A stretch of 64,000 nucleotides of DNA from Aphrophora alni (GCA_963513935.1 OY740769.1:34747120-34811119); one strand, 5' to 3'; numbered from the stretch's first letter, positions 36,791-48,700 are shown. Numbers and translations: made by a program. The notes: generated by a model not told the origin, from the sequence alone.

Positions 36791-36825
36791 ACACTTTGAT
36801 CTTAGCCAAGAGGCCGAAAAGTGAT
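36791..36825 (-). pseudogene. U2 snRNA 5'-end fragment (nt 1 to ~35)
   Basis: The minus strand from 36825 reads ATCACTTTTCGGCCTCTTGG, then CTAAGATCAAAGTGT. This matches the invariant 5' end of U2 snRNA (ATCGCTTCTCGGCC..TTGGCTAAGATCAA) with about three substitutions, mostly transition-type. The branch-point recognition region (GUAGUA) and everything 3' are replaced by retrotransposon sequence. It is therefore a truncated U2 gene or U2 pseudogene and cannot function as an snRNA. It has no recognisable upstream promoter element that I can support. Confidence 0.9.
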
Positions 36826-36839
36826 TGCACACAAATCAC

Positions 36840-38580
36840 CACACCTACACACAAACCATAAAATCTTACCCTCTATGTTTTCCAAGTACACATTTATAAT
36901 TACTAACCCAACTTATTCCGTGTTGTAATTGACACTCTCAGAACTGTCGGTGTGAAATATGTGGATTACAAAACATGATGTGGAACATATTGACTTTATA
37001 AAACTCATTCCATTCATAGACATTATGTTCAAACAGAATGATATTATGATCTACGTTAAATTATTTAGAATTATCACTGTAACTAATTGTAATTCTATAA
37101 TTAAATTCATATAAAATGCTTTGTAATTTAAGTTTTGTTAGGAATTACTTCCCTATCATATTGTTCCATTGCTACTATTGTGTTGCAAATTTGTTTACAC
37201 TCTCTTTTGTACTTTATTTCCCTAGCTTTCATAATATTGTTTTGAATATTTTAGGCGGAGAGTTTGTTGTTTTTTTAGGTATCTTGTTGTAAATTTTGTA
37301 TTTATGTTTGTATTAAAACCACTTTATTGTGTAATAAAACGTATTATGTCAAAAGTTTCCTGTTTCAGCAGTGTATTATAAAATGAACTTTATTTATCAA
37401 TATGGGATATGTTATTTTTAACATAAAACGTTGGTATGTTAATATTTCGTTAAATAAATTGGAGTGGTTGTCTATAATTTATGATTTGTTTTGCAACTGA
37501 ACGTTATAATCAGCACATTATGTTTTGGGGACAACTATGTCTATAACAGATGGGAATTGTCATAGTAAAGTGTAAGGTTTCTTGTCTATAAAAATCAATT
37601 ACATATTTCAATTGTTAACTTAAAAGTGAAACAATACTTTTACCGAGGTAAATTAATAAATGTCACAAATATCCTCATTATTCCCTCTCATTCATAACTA
37701 TTTTTTTTATTCATAAGTAAAGTAATTTCCTTTTCGTTAAATACGGTTTGTTTGACTCTGATTTATCTTTTTAAAACAATAGCTAGTTTACGCAGAGTTT
37801 CAGATTATAATTTCTCCTGCAGAGGTTTTATTTGCGAGAAATTTGGTTTTCGAAGAATCCTTTTACAGCAGATTTGCATACTATTTAAAGGCAATTCTCT
37901 AAAACACAGATTCGTTTGTATGAAGGTTTTTATTGTAAAGTAAAAATTATATATTATGTGGAATTTTTTTATCAAATTCAACATCCGTTAAAACATTGTA
38001 TCACAAATGCTCGAAGTGATCACCGTTGAAAACATGTGGGTATTTGGTTAAACTTAATTTTTTTTTGACAGGAGCCTAAGCAAGCACACATTAATTTTTT
38101 TAAATATCAGAGTTATGGATCCCATTATTCTTTGGAACTGGATGTCTATTATTTTTGGGAAGTATATGCATTCAAAATTTGGAATAAATATTGGTACATA
38201 TATTAAAAATATATTATTTGTTATTTATTTACTAAAAAATGGTACCAACTTGTATTCCAGCTCTATTAGAAATTTGTAGAAGAGAAAATTATTAAAAAAA
38301 AATATATTTCGTTTTTAAACATGCGTATTAACAAATCATAAAATCAATTTAGGATGCCCGGAATGTCTTTCAATAAACAATAGATAAATTTTAATAAATT
38401 TTTAAGACATTTTCTTACATGAAAATTCATTTGCTAAAAAAGATTTGACTTATGTTTACATATTAAACAAATTTAATTTCTGTTGGGAAACAAAGTACCA
38501 TCAATAATTCTTGACTAACACATTTTTCTTGTTTTACAGAATATGTTTTTTATGTCTTGATTAAAGAAGTGTATACTATC
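36840..38580. other. AT-rich non-coding stretch
   Basis: About 1.7 kb with no supportable gene or repeat partner. Confidence 0.3.
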
Positions 38581-38584
38581 ATTT

Positions 38585-38870
38585 GACTCTCCCACAGAAA
38601 GTGAAGTCTATTATACAATATCACAAGAGTTTCATGTTACAACCCCTTAAGCACTTGAAGCCAAACTAAATTATTAAGTGTGGAAGTAACTCTGAATTAT
38701 AAACACATCAATTCTACAGTTTCCCCTGAGGAAATAACCTCCTTAGTTTGTCAAAGATGACTTGCATGTATTATAAAGGGAAATTAAAATTCAGTTTTAA
38801 AGACATACGCTCGTATGCTTAATGGATGTTACTCATCAGTGCTAATAGAATGACTAGTATTGTTTGATTT
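38585..38870 (+). repeat. Dispersed repeat family C, copy 1
   Basis: Matches 59390-59660 in the same orientation. Landmarks are AAAGTGAAGT, TAAATTATTAAGTG, a TCCCCTGAGGAAATAACC block, CTCCTTAGTTTG, ATTATAAAGG and AATTCAGTTTTAA, all in order. No coding content. Confidence 0.75.
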
Positions 38871-39124
38871 AAATTAAGATGTTTGTAGGGGATTGTGGAT
38901 AACATGTACAGAAATACTGATTAATGCAAAACATTGGCGAAATTTAAGAAAAACTTGGATATAATTCAGTATATCTGTAAATAGGTTCTACGGTTTTTTT
39001 TGACTTATTATGTGGGAAATACAGTACTATCATATTCGTATCATGTTTCCAAAGAATATAGTACAACTGAGTAATTCAAATAAGTTCACAATATTAAAAT
39101 AACCAAGGATTAAATAAAGCAATA

Positions 39125-39205
39125 AAACTAAAGTTTCAAAATTGTTTTAATAATATAAATGAGCTGTTTCGCCTTGCGGCATCATCGGGCAACTGATAAT
39201 TAACA
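39125..39205 (-). other. Hammerhead-like hairpin motif near PLE fragment 2
   Basis: On the minus strand at 39163-39189: CCGATGAT, GCC, GCAA loop, GGC, GAAAC. It has the same CTGAnGAT-stem-loop-stem-GAAAC layout as 12660-12693 (with one T to C change), but a different, fully paired stem. It lies about 270 bp from PLE remains that are on the opposite strand. It may be part of an inverted terminal copy or of a separate element. Confidence 0.45.
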
Positions 39206-39449
39206 AGTATTGACAACTATTTATACATACACAAGTAACAGGAAACTGAAATACAATCAAAAAATCGGGAACGGTTTTAGAAGGGGTGACGAATTTAATA
39301 CAATTTGGTCATTTAAGTTGAAAATAGGTTTAAGTGAAATAGATCTATTTATTTCTAAACATTCTAAATTATTTAATCTATTGATGTTATTTTCTATATG
39401 TAAGAGTTTAACATTCAATTTCGGATCAAAATTATGACCTGAGTTAAAC

Positions 39450-39870
39450 TAACATCTAACTAATATTACTGATAATTAATTATCATAAATTAAAAAAATT
39501 CAGTAAACCATCTTACACAGATATAGTAATAACTGCTGATTTTAACCACCCTATCAGCCATAAACCTGCTGCTTTTCACAGTATCATACATGATACAAAC
39601 CTATTATTGTACCTCTCTCACCTAATGACTTCAATGAATGAACTTTATGTAGTCCTTCAATGTGGAGTGTCAACAAGAAATATCTGCTGTTACATTAAAA
39701 TTAAAATAACCGTTGCACAAACAGTGAACCAACTTTCTCACCCATTCAAATACAAAACTAAAGTTTTAGCATACATGAAAAATATGTCACTGACTCTCCA
39801 AAAACATGCCGAGAATTATGGGAATATAAAAGTAAATAATTATAGACATCCTATATGTTGGAATATGTAA
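39450..39870 (+). pseudogene. Penelope-like element fragment (thumb region)
   Basis: One plus-strand frame reads KPSYTDIVITADFNHPISHK (about 39505-39564), continuing PAAFHSIIH. This is the PLE thumb signature (RKPTYTDxxI...S.HP..HK.AAF.SMI.R). The same frame stays open to 39870, where VLAYMKNMSLTLQKH...YGNIKV resembles the region between thumb and GIY-YIG domain (YIxxIS.KL.....IKVA). No RT catalytic motif remains upstream, and a GIY-YIG domain was not recovered downstream beyond a doubtful GIFKIY near 39915-39935. It is a different, less complete copy than the one at 12.9-14.0 kb and in the opposite orientation. Confidence 0.8.
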
Positions 39871-40499
39871 AAAAAAAAAAAGTTTATTCTACTTTTTCAA
39901 ACTTTGGTGAAATAGGAATATTTAAAATATATAAAAATGTGCTAAACTGCACTTTACAAAATGAGTGTTCCTTGATAAACAATAAAATTGTTGGTCACGT
40001 ATATATTCTTTATGTGCATACAGTTTTAGTTACAAGGTCAGTCCTGTTAGTATCATAATAATACATTAAAATATTGTTTAAAAACAAGTTTATCGAATTT
40101 TGATGTATACGACTTTTTAAGACGCTATCCACAGTTCATTATAACTTTATTAGTGATAACACGAGTTCCTGACTTTTATAGAAGATTTAATTAGTTTTGT
40201 TTAAATCTATTGGATAAATTGTAGCAAAACTTTTATAACTTATAAGCTTATTTTTACAAAAATTTCATTAAGTATGATAATGTAACATCCCTTGTACAAT
40301 TTCATTGGACATACACATAGGTTTATTTACGAAACAGTTTTTGTGCAATAGTTTTGTAGAATAAATATGTACTTTTTTCAATATGGAGAACAAAGAAACC
40401 AATATTTAAAATGTGTATAACAAGTAAAAAAGTATTAAATGGACAACAACAAAACACAAACATTCAAATTACAACATGAATGTAAATAATCTTGGAGTT
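39871..40499. other. AT-rich stretch, possibly further PLE decay
   Basis: Begins with an A-rich run (39869-39881) after the PLE fragment. No motif can be supported beyond that. Confidence 0.25.
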
Positions 40500-40870
40500 T
40501 AATTGACATATTTGTGGTATTACTCAATTCAATAAGTTTTATAATAATTCACAGATACATAATATGCTTGTATTACTAATGTCTGCATACATTTGTATAC
40601 TAAATTAATTCCCTATTTCTTACAATATCATTAAGTGTTTAAAATTATTACTTTTATAGTATCCATTTAAGTAATTGATTGTTTTGTCTAATGAAAGGCT
40701 CAAATATAAAAAGTAAAAACAAAATTATCAGGCCGAAATATAGGAAACATAATAATATATAATATATATCCTGCTAAAATAAAAACTTTCCAGTTTAATA
40801 TACTCAGTTGTAAACTCTGAAAAATAACTACTTTTCAGTAAACAAAAGTACCCTTTATAAACAAGACTGC
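40500..40870 (+). repeat. Composite repeat family B/E/M, 5' part
   Basis: Shares TTCAATAAG, TAATGAAAGGCTCAAAT, AAACTTTCCAGTTTAAT, a TAAACAAAAGTACCCTTTATAAAC segment and AAGACTG with 43385-43740, 52340-52720 and 62560-62770. Diverged, with no coding content. Confidence 0.5.
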
Positions 40871-41442
40871 ATTGAAAAAAAAATGCATATCAGTTACCTG
40901 AATTTACAACTATAATTAAAGTTATGTGATTATTTTATATAAAAAAAGCGTTTATTCCTAAAAGTATGTATAGGAAATACAAGATAATAATTTATTTAGT
41001 TTACGTTTTTAGAATCAAAGAAGCTAATGCACCTTAAACTTTGGGATGAACAATTAACCAACCTTTCAGTGACTTATATTAATTTTTCGTCATAACCAAT
41101 CACAGTACAATATTGTCCTCTTTATTTGTTTTAAAATGTTGTCTCTTTAATTACTGATTTCCAGGTACCTTAAATATTTCAAGCTGGACGGTTTCTATTG
41201 TCTCGGCTTTCAAAATAACCTAATTACCACAATATACGTACATCAAACGTTAAAATCGATCTCACAATGCATTTAGCCGAGTAAGTTCACTCTAGTTTAG
41301 AGTGTAGGTAACAAATGGACTATTTAAGTTAAAAAAAAAAAAATCCTATTTTCATATTTTTCACTAAGCCAATTTCTCTCAAATGTTGAGTAATAAAAAA
41401 AAAAAAAGCCATGAAAATATGCGGAAATATGACCACAGTCTA

Positions 41443-41473
41443 AGTTTGGTTAGGTTAGTTTAGGTAAGGTTAC
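41443..41473. repeat. Short degenerate TTAGG-type stretch
   Basis: TTTGGTTAGGTTAGTTTAGG then TAAGGTTA: four to five TTAGG-like words, too short to be more than suggestive of telomere-type sequence. Confidence 0.45.
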
Positions 41474-41496
41474 TGCTTTTTATAAGTTCTTTCAGA

Positions 41497-41700
41497 TTAA
41501 CATGATAAAAGCAAACACGAATTTCTAAAGTGAACAAGTAATGTATATTTGTAATTCAGTATCATAGCCCCACACAGCTTCCAATTTTTGATTAGCAGTT
41601 TCCCCCAATCGTTCCACAGGGAAAGGTTTTCAAGAAACACCCCCTTCATCACCAGAAATGTGTTGTGGAGTAACTTTATCATCCCCTTTCCTTTGGATTA
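41497..41700 (-). repeat. Composite repeat family B/E/M, middle part (inverted)
   Basis: The reverse complement contains GAAGGGGGTGTTTCTTGAAA, CCTTTCCCTGTGGAACG, GGGGAAACTGCTAATC and GGAAGCTGTGTG. These match 49800-49870, 53820-53880 and 63020-63095. An open frame of 61 codons overlapping it is explained by the repeat and is not a gene. Confidence 0.6.
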
Positions 41701-43380
41701 TTTATGATCTACAAATATGGTACTACAAACCGTTGATACAACGATATAATATTTTAGGATGTAGATGTCTTTCAGTAGAAAATTTTATTTCAAAATAAAT
41801 TACTAAATAATTCGTTCATTAATGTAAACACACTTTTTAAAAAATATATATTTGTTACAGTGTTTTTTGTTTGAGTGTAAAATATACAACGGCGTAGAAT
41901 AAATTGAAAATGATTTTTGTTTTACAACAAAAATAAATTATTATTCTGTTGGTTTATTTTCTTTAACTGTTATGCAATTATACTTTAAATATCTGAATAT
42001 TTAAATTTATTTTTTAGAAGTATAAAATAAAGTATTGTTTGTGCCTTTAGGCGCGTCATTACAACAAACTCTCATAAAAATTATCCATTTTTAATTCAGA
42101 CTTCTAAAAATCAGTCTTCTTAATGTATAAATAGACCACTAATACAATTACATTGCAAAAATCGAATTAAAATGCATATAGTAGTACAGACTAAATACTA
42201 ACTGTAATGTGATATCAATATAGACAGTAGACAGTCTGGACTATATCATATAGTATAGGTAATGCATGTCATAAATTTACATTGAGATTGATTTTTACTC
42301 AGAAATTTTGTCAAACATTGTAATTCCCATGTGTTAAATTTGACAAATATTATGGTGACAGAAACTTGTTGACGCAGAAATTTCTATTTATACCTCGTAA
42401 TTATGACAATAAACTGTCTTCTGCTATTTTTAGGTAAATAATGCTACAGTATTTTCATTTTCCTCAGCAAATAGAAATGTATCATCAACTTTACAAGGGT
42501 TAGAGTGCAAAATATATTTCATTCTGCGAGACACTTAAATGTGCTCTTAGATTTTCCACACTCCATAATCTTACAATTTACGGTTAACTGGGCCACTGAG
42601 ATGGGAAGTAGCTTAATCACTAAACACAATGCTTCTAAAACACATGTCATCGATATCTATTTGTCAAAGATTTCAATAAACAAGTAATATAGTATTCCTT
42701 GTACAAATCTCTTCACATGTCTTGCAACTGTAAAATGTAACACTTAAATTTTAGATATATTATTATTACTTTTTTTTTTTAATTGTTCACACCGTTGTTT
42801 GTATGGAAATGTTTGGTTATAAGCGGGCATATTTTGTTTATTCTTTTTCCAACGAAGGTAGTGCTGATGAATTTATTTTATTTAACCTAAAGCTTGAAGT
42901 GTATCTATACCTTACTCCTAATGTTCCAAACAGTCAGTGACAAAAATACAATTAATTTTACCATGTAGTCATGGCCGGTTTTTAATGTAGTTCTTTTTGA
43001 TTTTTGGTTATGATTTTTTCTGGACAGAAGTAGCTGGTTGTAAACATAGCACCACAAAAAATACTGAGGTTTTTCGCTCTTATATACTCAGGATCATTAG
43101 TGAGATTGAAAGAAAAAAGTAAGTCGAGGATTTTTGCGTTCACTTTGAAGTTCAAGTGATCCTAATACATACCTTATGATTCCGAATTGAGTCAATAAGT
43201 AGAACAGAAAAACAAATATTTGGCAATGGTGAAACTTGTTAACAAAATAATATGTAAAGGGAAAACACAGCACTGTTAAATCAACAATGATTGTGTGTTT
43301 TACGATTTCATAGAATGTTTGATTTCTACATTCATAGAACATCAAATTTTTAAAATATGTGAAACAATCTTGAAAGTGAA
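41701..43380. other. AT-rich non-coding stretch
   Basis: Nothing recognisable. Confidence 0.3.
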
Positions 43381-43384
43381 TTAA

Positions 43385-43830
43385 TTTTGCGGAATTCCTT
43401 AATTCAATAAGGTTAATAGTTACTTCATGTACAAATTTTACTTTTGCATTACTAATTTCTAAATTACCTGCACATTTATTAAATATTAATTACCTATATG
43501 ATATAATCCATTCTTTTAATTATTACTTCAATTGTACGGACAGTTTAATTAACACTTGGGTCATTGAATGAAAGGTCAAATTCTACTAAATATGTAGAAA
43601 CATAACGAACAAAAAAAATTTCATATATTGTGCAAACGAAAACTTTAAAAAAATTAATCAACTTCTTTTTAAACTCAACATAGTTACTACTTGCCGCAAA
43701 CACAATTACATTTTGTACACGAGACTGGAGAAAAAAGTATCACAACTCACAATTACAGTAACGTGAGTTTACTAGTATAATAGTTATATGCATATTTCAT
43801 TTACAAAAGCTTCTAGTTATGCAATTGTAA
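43385..43830 (+). repeat. Composite repeat family B/E/M, 5' part
   Basis: Contains TTGAATGAAAGGTCAAAT, TTAATCAACTTCTTTTTAAA, TTGCCGCAAACACAATTACA, TTTTGTACACGAGACTGGAG and a later ACTAGTATAATAGTTATATG segment, aligned with 52500-52720 and 62690-62860. Confidence 0.6.
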
Positions 43831-44189
43831 ATTCATTATTAACCTCTTTGTCTCCAATCATAAACTGATTGTAAATCATTACTGTATTTGAAATATATTA
43901 TTGCATCACGAAATTTAATATTCTCTCTGTAATTATCAGAGTGTACTAAAATTTAATTAATTTATATGGTATTGACGTTTAATATAGTTACTATCAAACG
44001 ATAGGACTTTACTTTAATTAACTATTTTTGTAAAAATGTAGAGGCAAGAATTTGTGATATTTTTATTAAAATTATACCTATCTCTTTGTCTCCGGGGCGT
44101 GCAATATCTTAAACGAGTAATATGTTATTCTGACCAAAAATTGATTGTGGATATTATTTATGCTCTATGATAGTTTTGATAATTGAAAA

Positions 44190-44340
44190 TTTGAGAGAAA
44201 CAACCATAGTGAAAAATACATCAATTGCAATTTCTCTAACACGTAAAAAGTCGATTATATTACATAAAATAACATTTCGTTCAAAGTCACTATAGTTATT
44301 GCACTGTAAGATCTACTTTTCTGTTTGATGTGCGTTCTAA
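44190..44340 (+). repeat. Dispersed repeat family N, copy 1
   Basis: AACACGTAAAAAGTCGATTA and a TGTAAGATCTACTTTTC segment recur in order at 45640-45800 (ACACGTAAATAGTCGATTT, TGTGAGATCAACTTTTC). Confidence 0.45.
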
Positions 44341-45639
44341 ATAAGAAGTATTGAAATCCGATGAAAAGAAAAACCGTCCAACTTAGTATCAGAAACTCAG
44401 CAATTAAAAAAGTGGTTGTTTTCGTCAATGGGAGGAGAACAATGTGGTACTGTCAATGGTTAGGACGCAAAATGACTTCAAGTGACCGTGAAATATGATT
44501 TGTGTATTATATTATTGTGTGAAATATTATTAGTGTATTCCACATTAAATATTAAGTTGTATTATTATTATATGTTTAAATGATCCTAAAAATGTGGATA
44601 ATATTAATGATTATCTTATACAGTAACAAATATAAAATTATATGCCATGGATCATACTAAGTTTAAGATTTATAAATGGGTTCTTTTTAAATAAAACAAT
44701 TATGATTTAAATTAGTTAATATTTATTTGAATTATATACTATTTAAATGATTGACTACGTTAATGTATTATATATTATTTTATTCGCAGTATAACATAAC
44801 GATTGGGTTTTAAAGGTTATCAATTTAACATCATAAAAGTTATCCCTGTTTGGCTCAGGATTAAAAATCCTAATGCACAAGTTTAGCAGTAATACAATTT
44901 ATATTGCGGAAAGAAAATGTTTACAGTAGAAATAATAAAAGTTGTTTATTTAAGACCAACATGGAACGTAATGGGGTTTGTTATATGACGAAAGGGAAAC
45001 ATTAATTTGATATATGATCAGCACATACTGAAAATCTACAAAAGACTCCAAATACCGAAGGTTTAATTATTCTTTTTAATGAAACCCCAACTTCGTGGAA
45101 TGTAATAGAAAATAAAAACAAATAAAATCATTATCACTTTTTCTAAATTTATTTATTTCTTGAGGATAGAGTTTTTCTCCCCTTACTTTATTAAACTTGC
45201 ATTTATGATTTATTTGTGATGGGTGTAATATTTACTATCTACTTGTGATATTCACAAACCTAATATTTAAGTGTTAAAGAACTAACCTGTTAGTGTATTG
45301 TATAACGTTTTGTAATATGCATTTTACTGTTGATATATTGTATATTTAAATGACGCCGCTATACAAATGTATATTTGTGAAAAAGTAAAAGAATATAGAT
45401 AAACAAACTGTATTATTGTCACAAAATATTTTAGGTCTTCAATAATCTTTATTCGTGGTATTATTTGAAAAGAGCCTGAAAAGAAAATAGAAAAGGTTCC
45501 TAATTCGACTTCTATACCTGAGAAAGAAGAGATAGTGGCAAAAAAGCCATAAATATCAGTGAAGACATTGGAGATGTGAAAACGTGTAACGTCCAGCTGT
45601 CACCTCGATTTATATGCATTTCGTTATGTCTGAATAGAA
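44341..45639. other. AT-rich non-coding stretch
   Basis: Nothing recognisable. Confidence 0.3.
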
Positions 45640-45800
45640 CAATGTTTTTATTTCAAATACAATTAATTAATATTTAAGCCATACACGGATTTTAATTTAA
45701 ATATTTAACACGTAAATAGTCGATTTTGTTACCTAAACCAAAATTTAGGGAAAAAACATTCTAGTATTGTGAGATCAACTTTTCATAGATTAAATTTTAA
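45640..45800 (+). repeat. Dispersed repeat family N, copy 2
   Basis: Partner of 44190-44340, same orientation, about 1.4 kb apart. Confidence 0.45.
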
Positions 45801-47160
45801 CATGTGTTTCTGTTATGTAATATTTTACAATTAAATTTGTTTACTTTTCACTTTATATTTAAAAAAAGTTATGTCATGGGAAAAAATTCGAAGTCAATAT
45901 CTTATAGAATATATGAGTTTAATATGTCTCTGTCGCTAAATAATTGTTTTTATCTAAAAATGTAGAATCTTATTAAATTTGAATGGTGATATTTGTGACT
46001 ATAATGATATTCAATTAAAATAACCATAATCTGAGTCCGACTGGTAGATATGAGAGCGTCAAAAGTTGAAGATTGATTTAGGAACGATGCAGCATTCTGG
46101 TTTACCTAATATCAAAGTGGCAACTGTCTACCCTATTTTGTTTGATAGTGTGTCTGTGTATAATATCCAAAAAAAAGATTTGTACACCATTTTTTAAATG
46201 TTCAAAACAATGTTTTTATTTCATGATATTTTAAAGAAGGTAGGAATAAGGACATCATACCCTCTTTCTTTATAGGAGCATAACAATAACTCTACAAACA
46301 AAAAACATAAATGTTTATTGTCTGACGTTCTAGGTTATAATTAACATAACGTCTGCTCTATGTACCCCTACGTCCGTCTGCTTATATTTCAGTTTTCGAC
46401 TATTGACAATGTCAGTGGAAAACTGTTATTAGCAGAAAAGATTTAGGAAATGAAAAATCTTCAACCATTTCCGAATTACTGCCTATGGAATTTATTTTGC
46501 CAATAATGTTTTACCCATACTTCTTGAAGTAAAATTCAAAAGTACTTGTTATTACATTATAAATCCAGTGATGACAATACTTGTTACCATATAAGTCAGT
46601 TAATATGTATGTTATCGCAAGAATCAGAATGTTCCTATAACAAATCACTTTATAACCTACACAAAACTACAATACTTTTTGGCTCTAGCAGTCGCAATTG
46701 TAATCCTTTTTCCTAGTAATGCACCAATTTTTCCCTATAAATTCATAAAATCGTCATGCGTGGGAGAACATTTGGTCCTTTTCCGTAGCATGTATTTTTA
46801 TACAAGGATTCAAGAAGTTTATTTTCAAAGAGTTTATGTTTTTGCAATGAAATGATTTCATCCCGATAAGTAAATTCGACAAACTCAAATCAGTGATGTA
46901 TATTCCGAGATTATTTTTTATAAACCAAGGTTACAACTGTAAGAAACACATTCTTCTACTGAAAATATTTTAAATTGTACAAGATGACATTTAGAAGAAT
47001 CAGACATCTTAAGTTTAAGTTAACACATGCAAACCTTTATACCAAGTAACTACAAACTGCCGTCCCCGGATACTATGGAGTTTCCTGCCAGGAGGGTTTG
47101 TGTAACAACTGAGGACGTAGTCTCTTTGAGCCGTAATCATGTATTGTATTGGACAAATAT
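45801..47160. other. Non-coding stretch
   Basis: No supportable gene. A short GC-richer patch at 47030-47110 yields overlapping open frames on both strands without recognisable content. Confidence 0.3.
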
Positions 47161-47218
47161 AGTTTTTATTGTCAGTGTGTTTTCCTTCATTTCGCCAAGT
47201 GTTACGAATTAGAGTTGT
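47161..47218. repeat. 58-bp direct repeat, left copy
   Basis: Begins AGTTTTTATTGTCAGTGTGT and ends TTAGAGTTGT. The copy at 47641-47698 is identical except for one base (GAATT versus GCATT). The two bracket a family K element. Confidence 0.95.
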
Positions 47219-47640
47219 ATATAACTTCATATACTTTAACAATTGTTATTACGATATTAATTACCCCATTACTTTGCTCATATAATAACATTATGAAATA
47301 TAATAAGTAAACACAACTCAACCAAACCATACGAACAAAGACAAATATTTGAAAAGTGAACGAAATGCGGATGACTTTAATTTTATCAACGAAAACTTTT
47401 TTCAATTTCAAACAACTTTTATATTGTTAACGGTTGATGTTCCAGTCCGTACTAAGAGTTTAATATTCAGGGTTTGAAATAACGTTTTTCGTGTAGTTGT
47501 ATTAAAGATATAATATAATATGCACTCGGAAATTGGATGTACGTTTCAAATTCATGTTTAAGTAATAATAATTAACATCATCTTAAGGAAAGGGTATTTT
47601 TAATTGGCTTTATTTTAATTTTTTTATTATTATAAAATAA
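47219..47640 (+). mobile_element. Dispersed repeat family K, long copy 2, between 58-bp direct repeats
   Basis: About 420 bp homologous to 35995-36405 from ATAACTTC(A/G)TATACTTTAAC to AATTGGCTTTATT. The 58-bp flanks are absent from copy 1, so they look like host sequence duplicated at insertion rather than part of the element. The element has no coding capacity. An AT-rich tail (TTTTTTTATTATTATAAAATA, about 47619-47639) precedes the right repeat, which could be a decayed 3' tail of a SINE-like or other non-autonomous retroposon. Confidence 0.75.
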
Positions 47641-47698
47641 AGTTTTTATTGTCAGTGTGTTTTCCTTCATTTCGCCAAGTGTTACGCATTAGAGTTGT
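47641..47698. repeat. 58-bp direct repeat, right copy
   Basis: One mismatch to 47161-47218; offset exactly 480 bp. Confidence 0.95.
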
Positions 47699-48139
47699 TA
47701 AAATATTTTGACACATTTACAATAAAATGCTATTATACGTTTACGGATACTATTACAGGATATTACCTGTGACGTCATTATCCACAGCCAACAATGCTAT
47801 TCTCAACAAGCAAAGTGTTATTAGAGCTTGTTTTATCGCGTAATGTCTTTTTACGGCCTCATTATTTTCTATATCCGACACATATTAAGTTCCGACAGTG
47901 ATATTGTCTGCGGTAGGTTTATCTCTTCTCAGATTAAATTATCTGATCAAAACAAAGCAAACCTTCAACAGTTTAGTTAATTAATACAAATTGATAACAT
48001 GTGTTTTGGATGTAATCATAAATTTGATTCTGTAAATATTGACAATTTATTTTTAATACGATCAAACAGATAAAATACAGTTTTCGCAAGAAACCATGTA
48101 AAAGTACTCTTGTAGGTTAGATTATAGATGTTATTAAAT

Positions 48140-48250
48140 ATAACGATATATAAAATAATGTCCTCAGGCCCCGATCTTTCCAATGCGACCATCCATATCT
48201 TTCAAATTGGCGCGAAGGATTTCTTTATGACAAAAAGATACGTTAAACTA
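48140..48250 (+). repeat. Local direct repeat family L, copy 1
   Basis: TCCTCAG...CTTTCCAATGCGACCAT...GGATTTCTTTA parallels TCCTCAG...CTTTCCAATGAGACCAT...GGAGTTCTT at 48626-48700. Confidence 0.6.
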
Positions 48251-48599
48251 ATCATACATTTATGTGAAACCATTTGGAAAGGGATTTAAACTTGAGTTTT
48301 TAGTCTTACATACAAACTATTGCAAGCAATATAACAATGCAATACTTAAAAAAGTAGATTAAGCCCTGCACATCAAATAAATATAATAATAGTGACTGAT
48401 TTGTAACTAATACCAAAATATGTGTTAAAAATTTTTTTTTTTATATAAATTATGAAATAAAACTACATTTTATAATTTTTTGCAAATAATGGCAAAATTT
48501 TCTTTAATTTAAATCGAGCTACAGGTACTGCAGAAATAAGTATTAATAGGATTGTCACTAAAAACCATTTAAAAATCCCTCAAAATGCCCTTGTGGCCG

Positions 48600-48700
48600 T
48601 GATCACGTTCTTTATATTCTATTGATCCTCAGACACTTAGCTTTCCAATGAGACCATTCTCATCTCTATAGGTCGAGTGGGCATGGAGGAGTTCTTCAGG
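48600..48700 (+). repeat. Local direct repeat family L, copy 2
   Basis: Partner of 48140-48250, offset about 465 bp. Confidence 0.6.
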
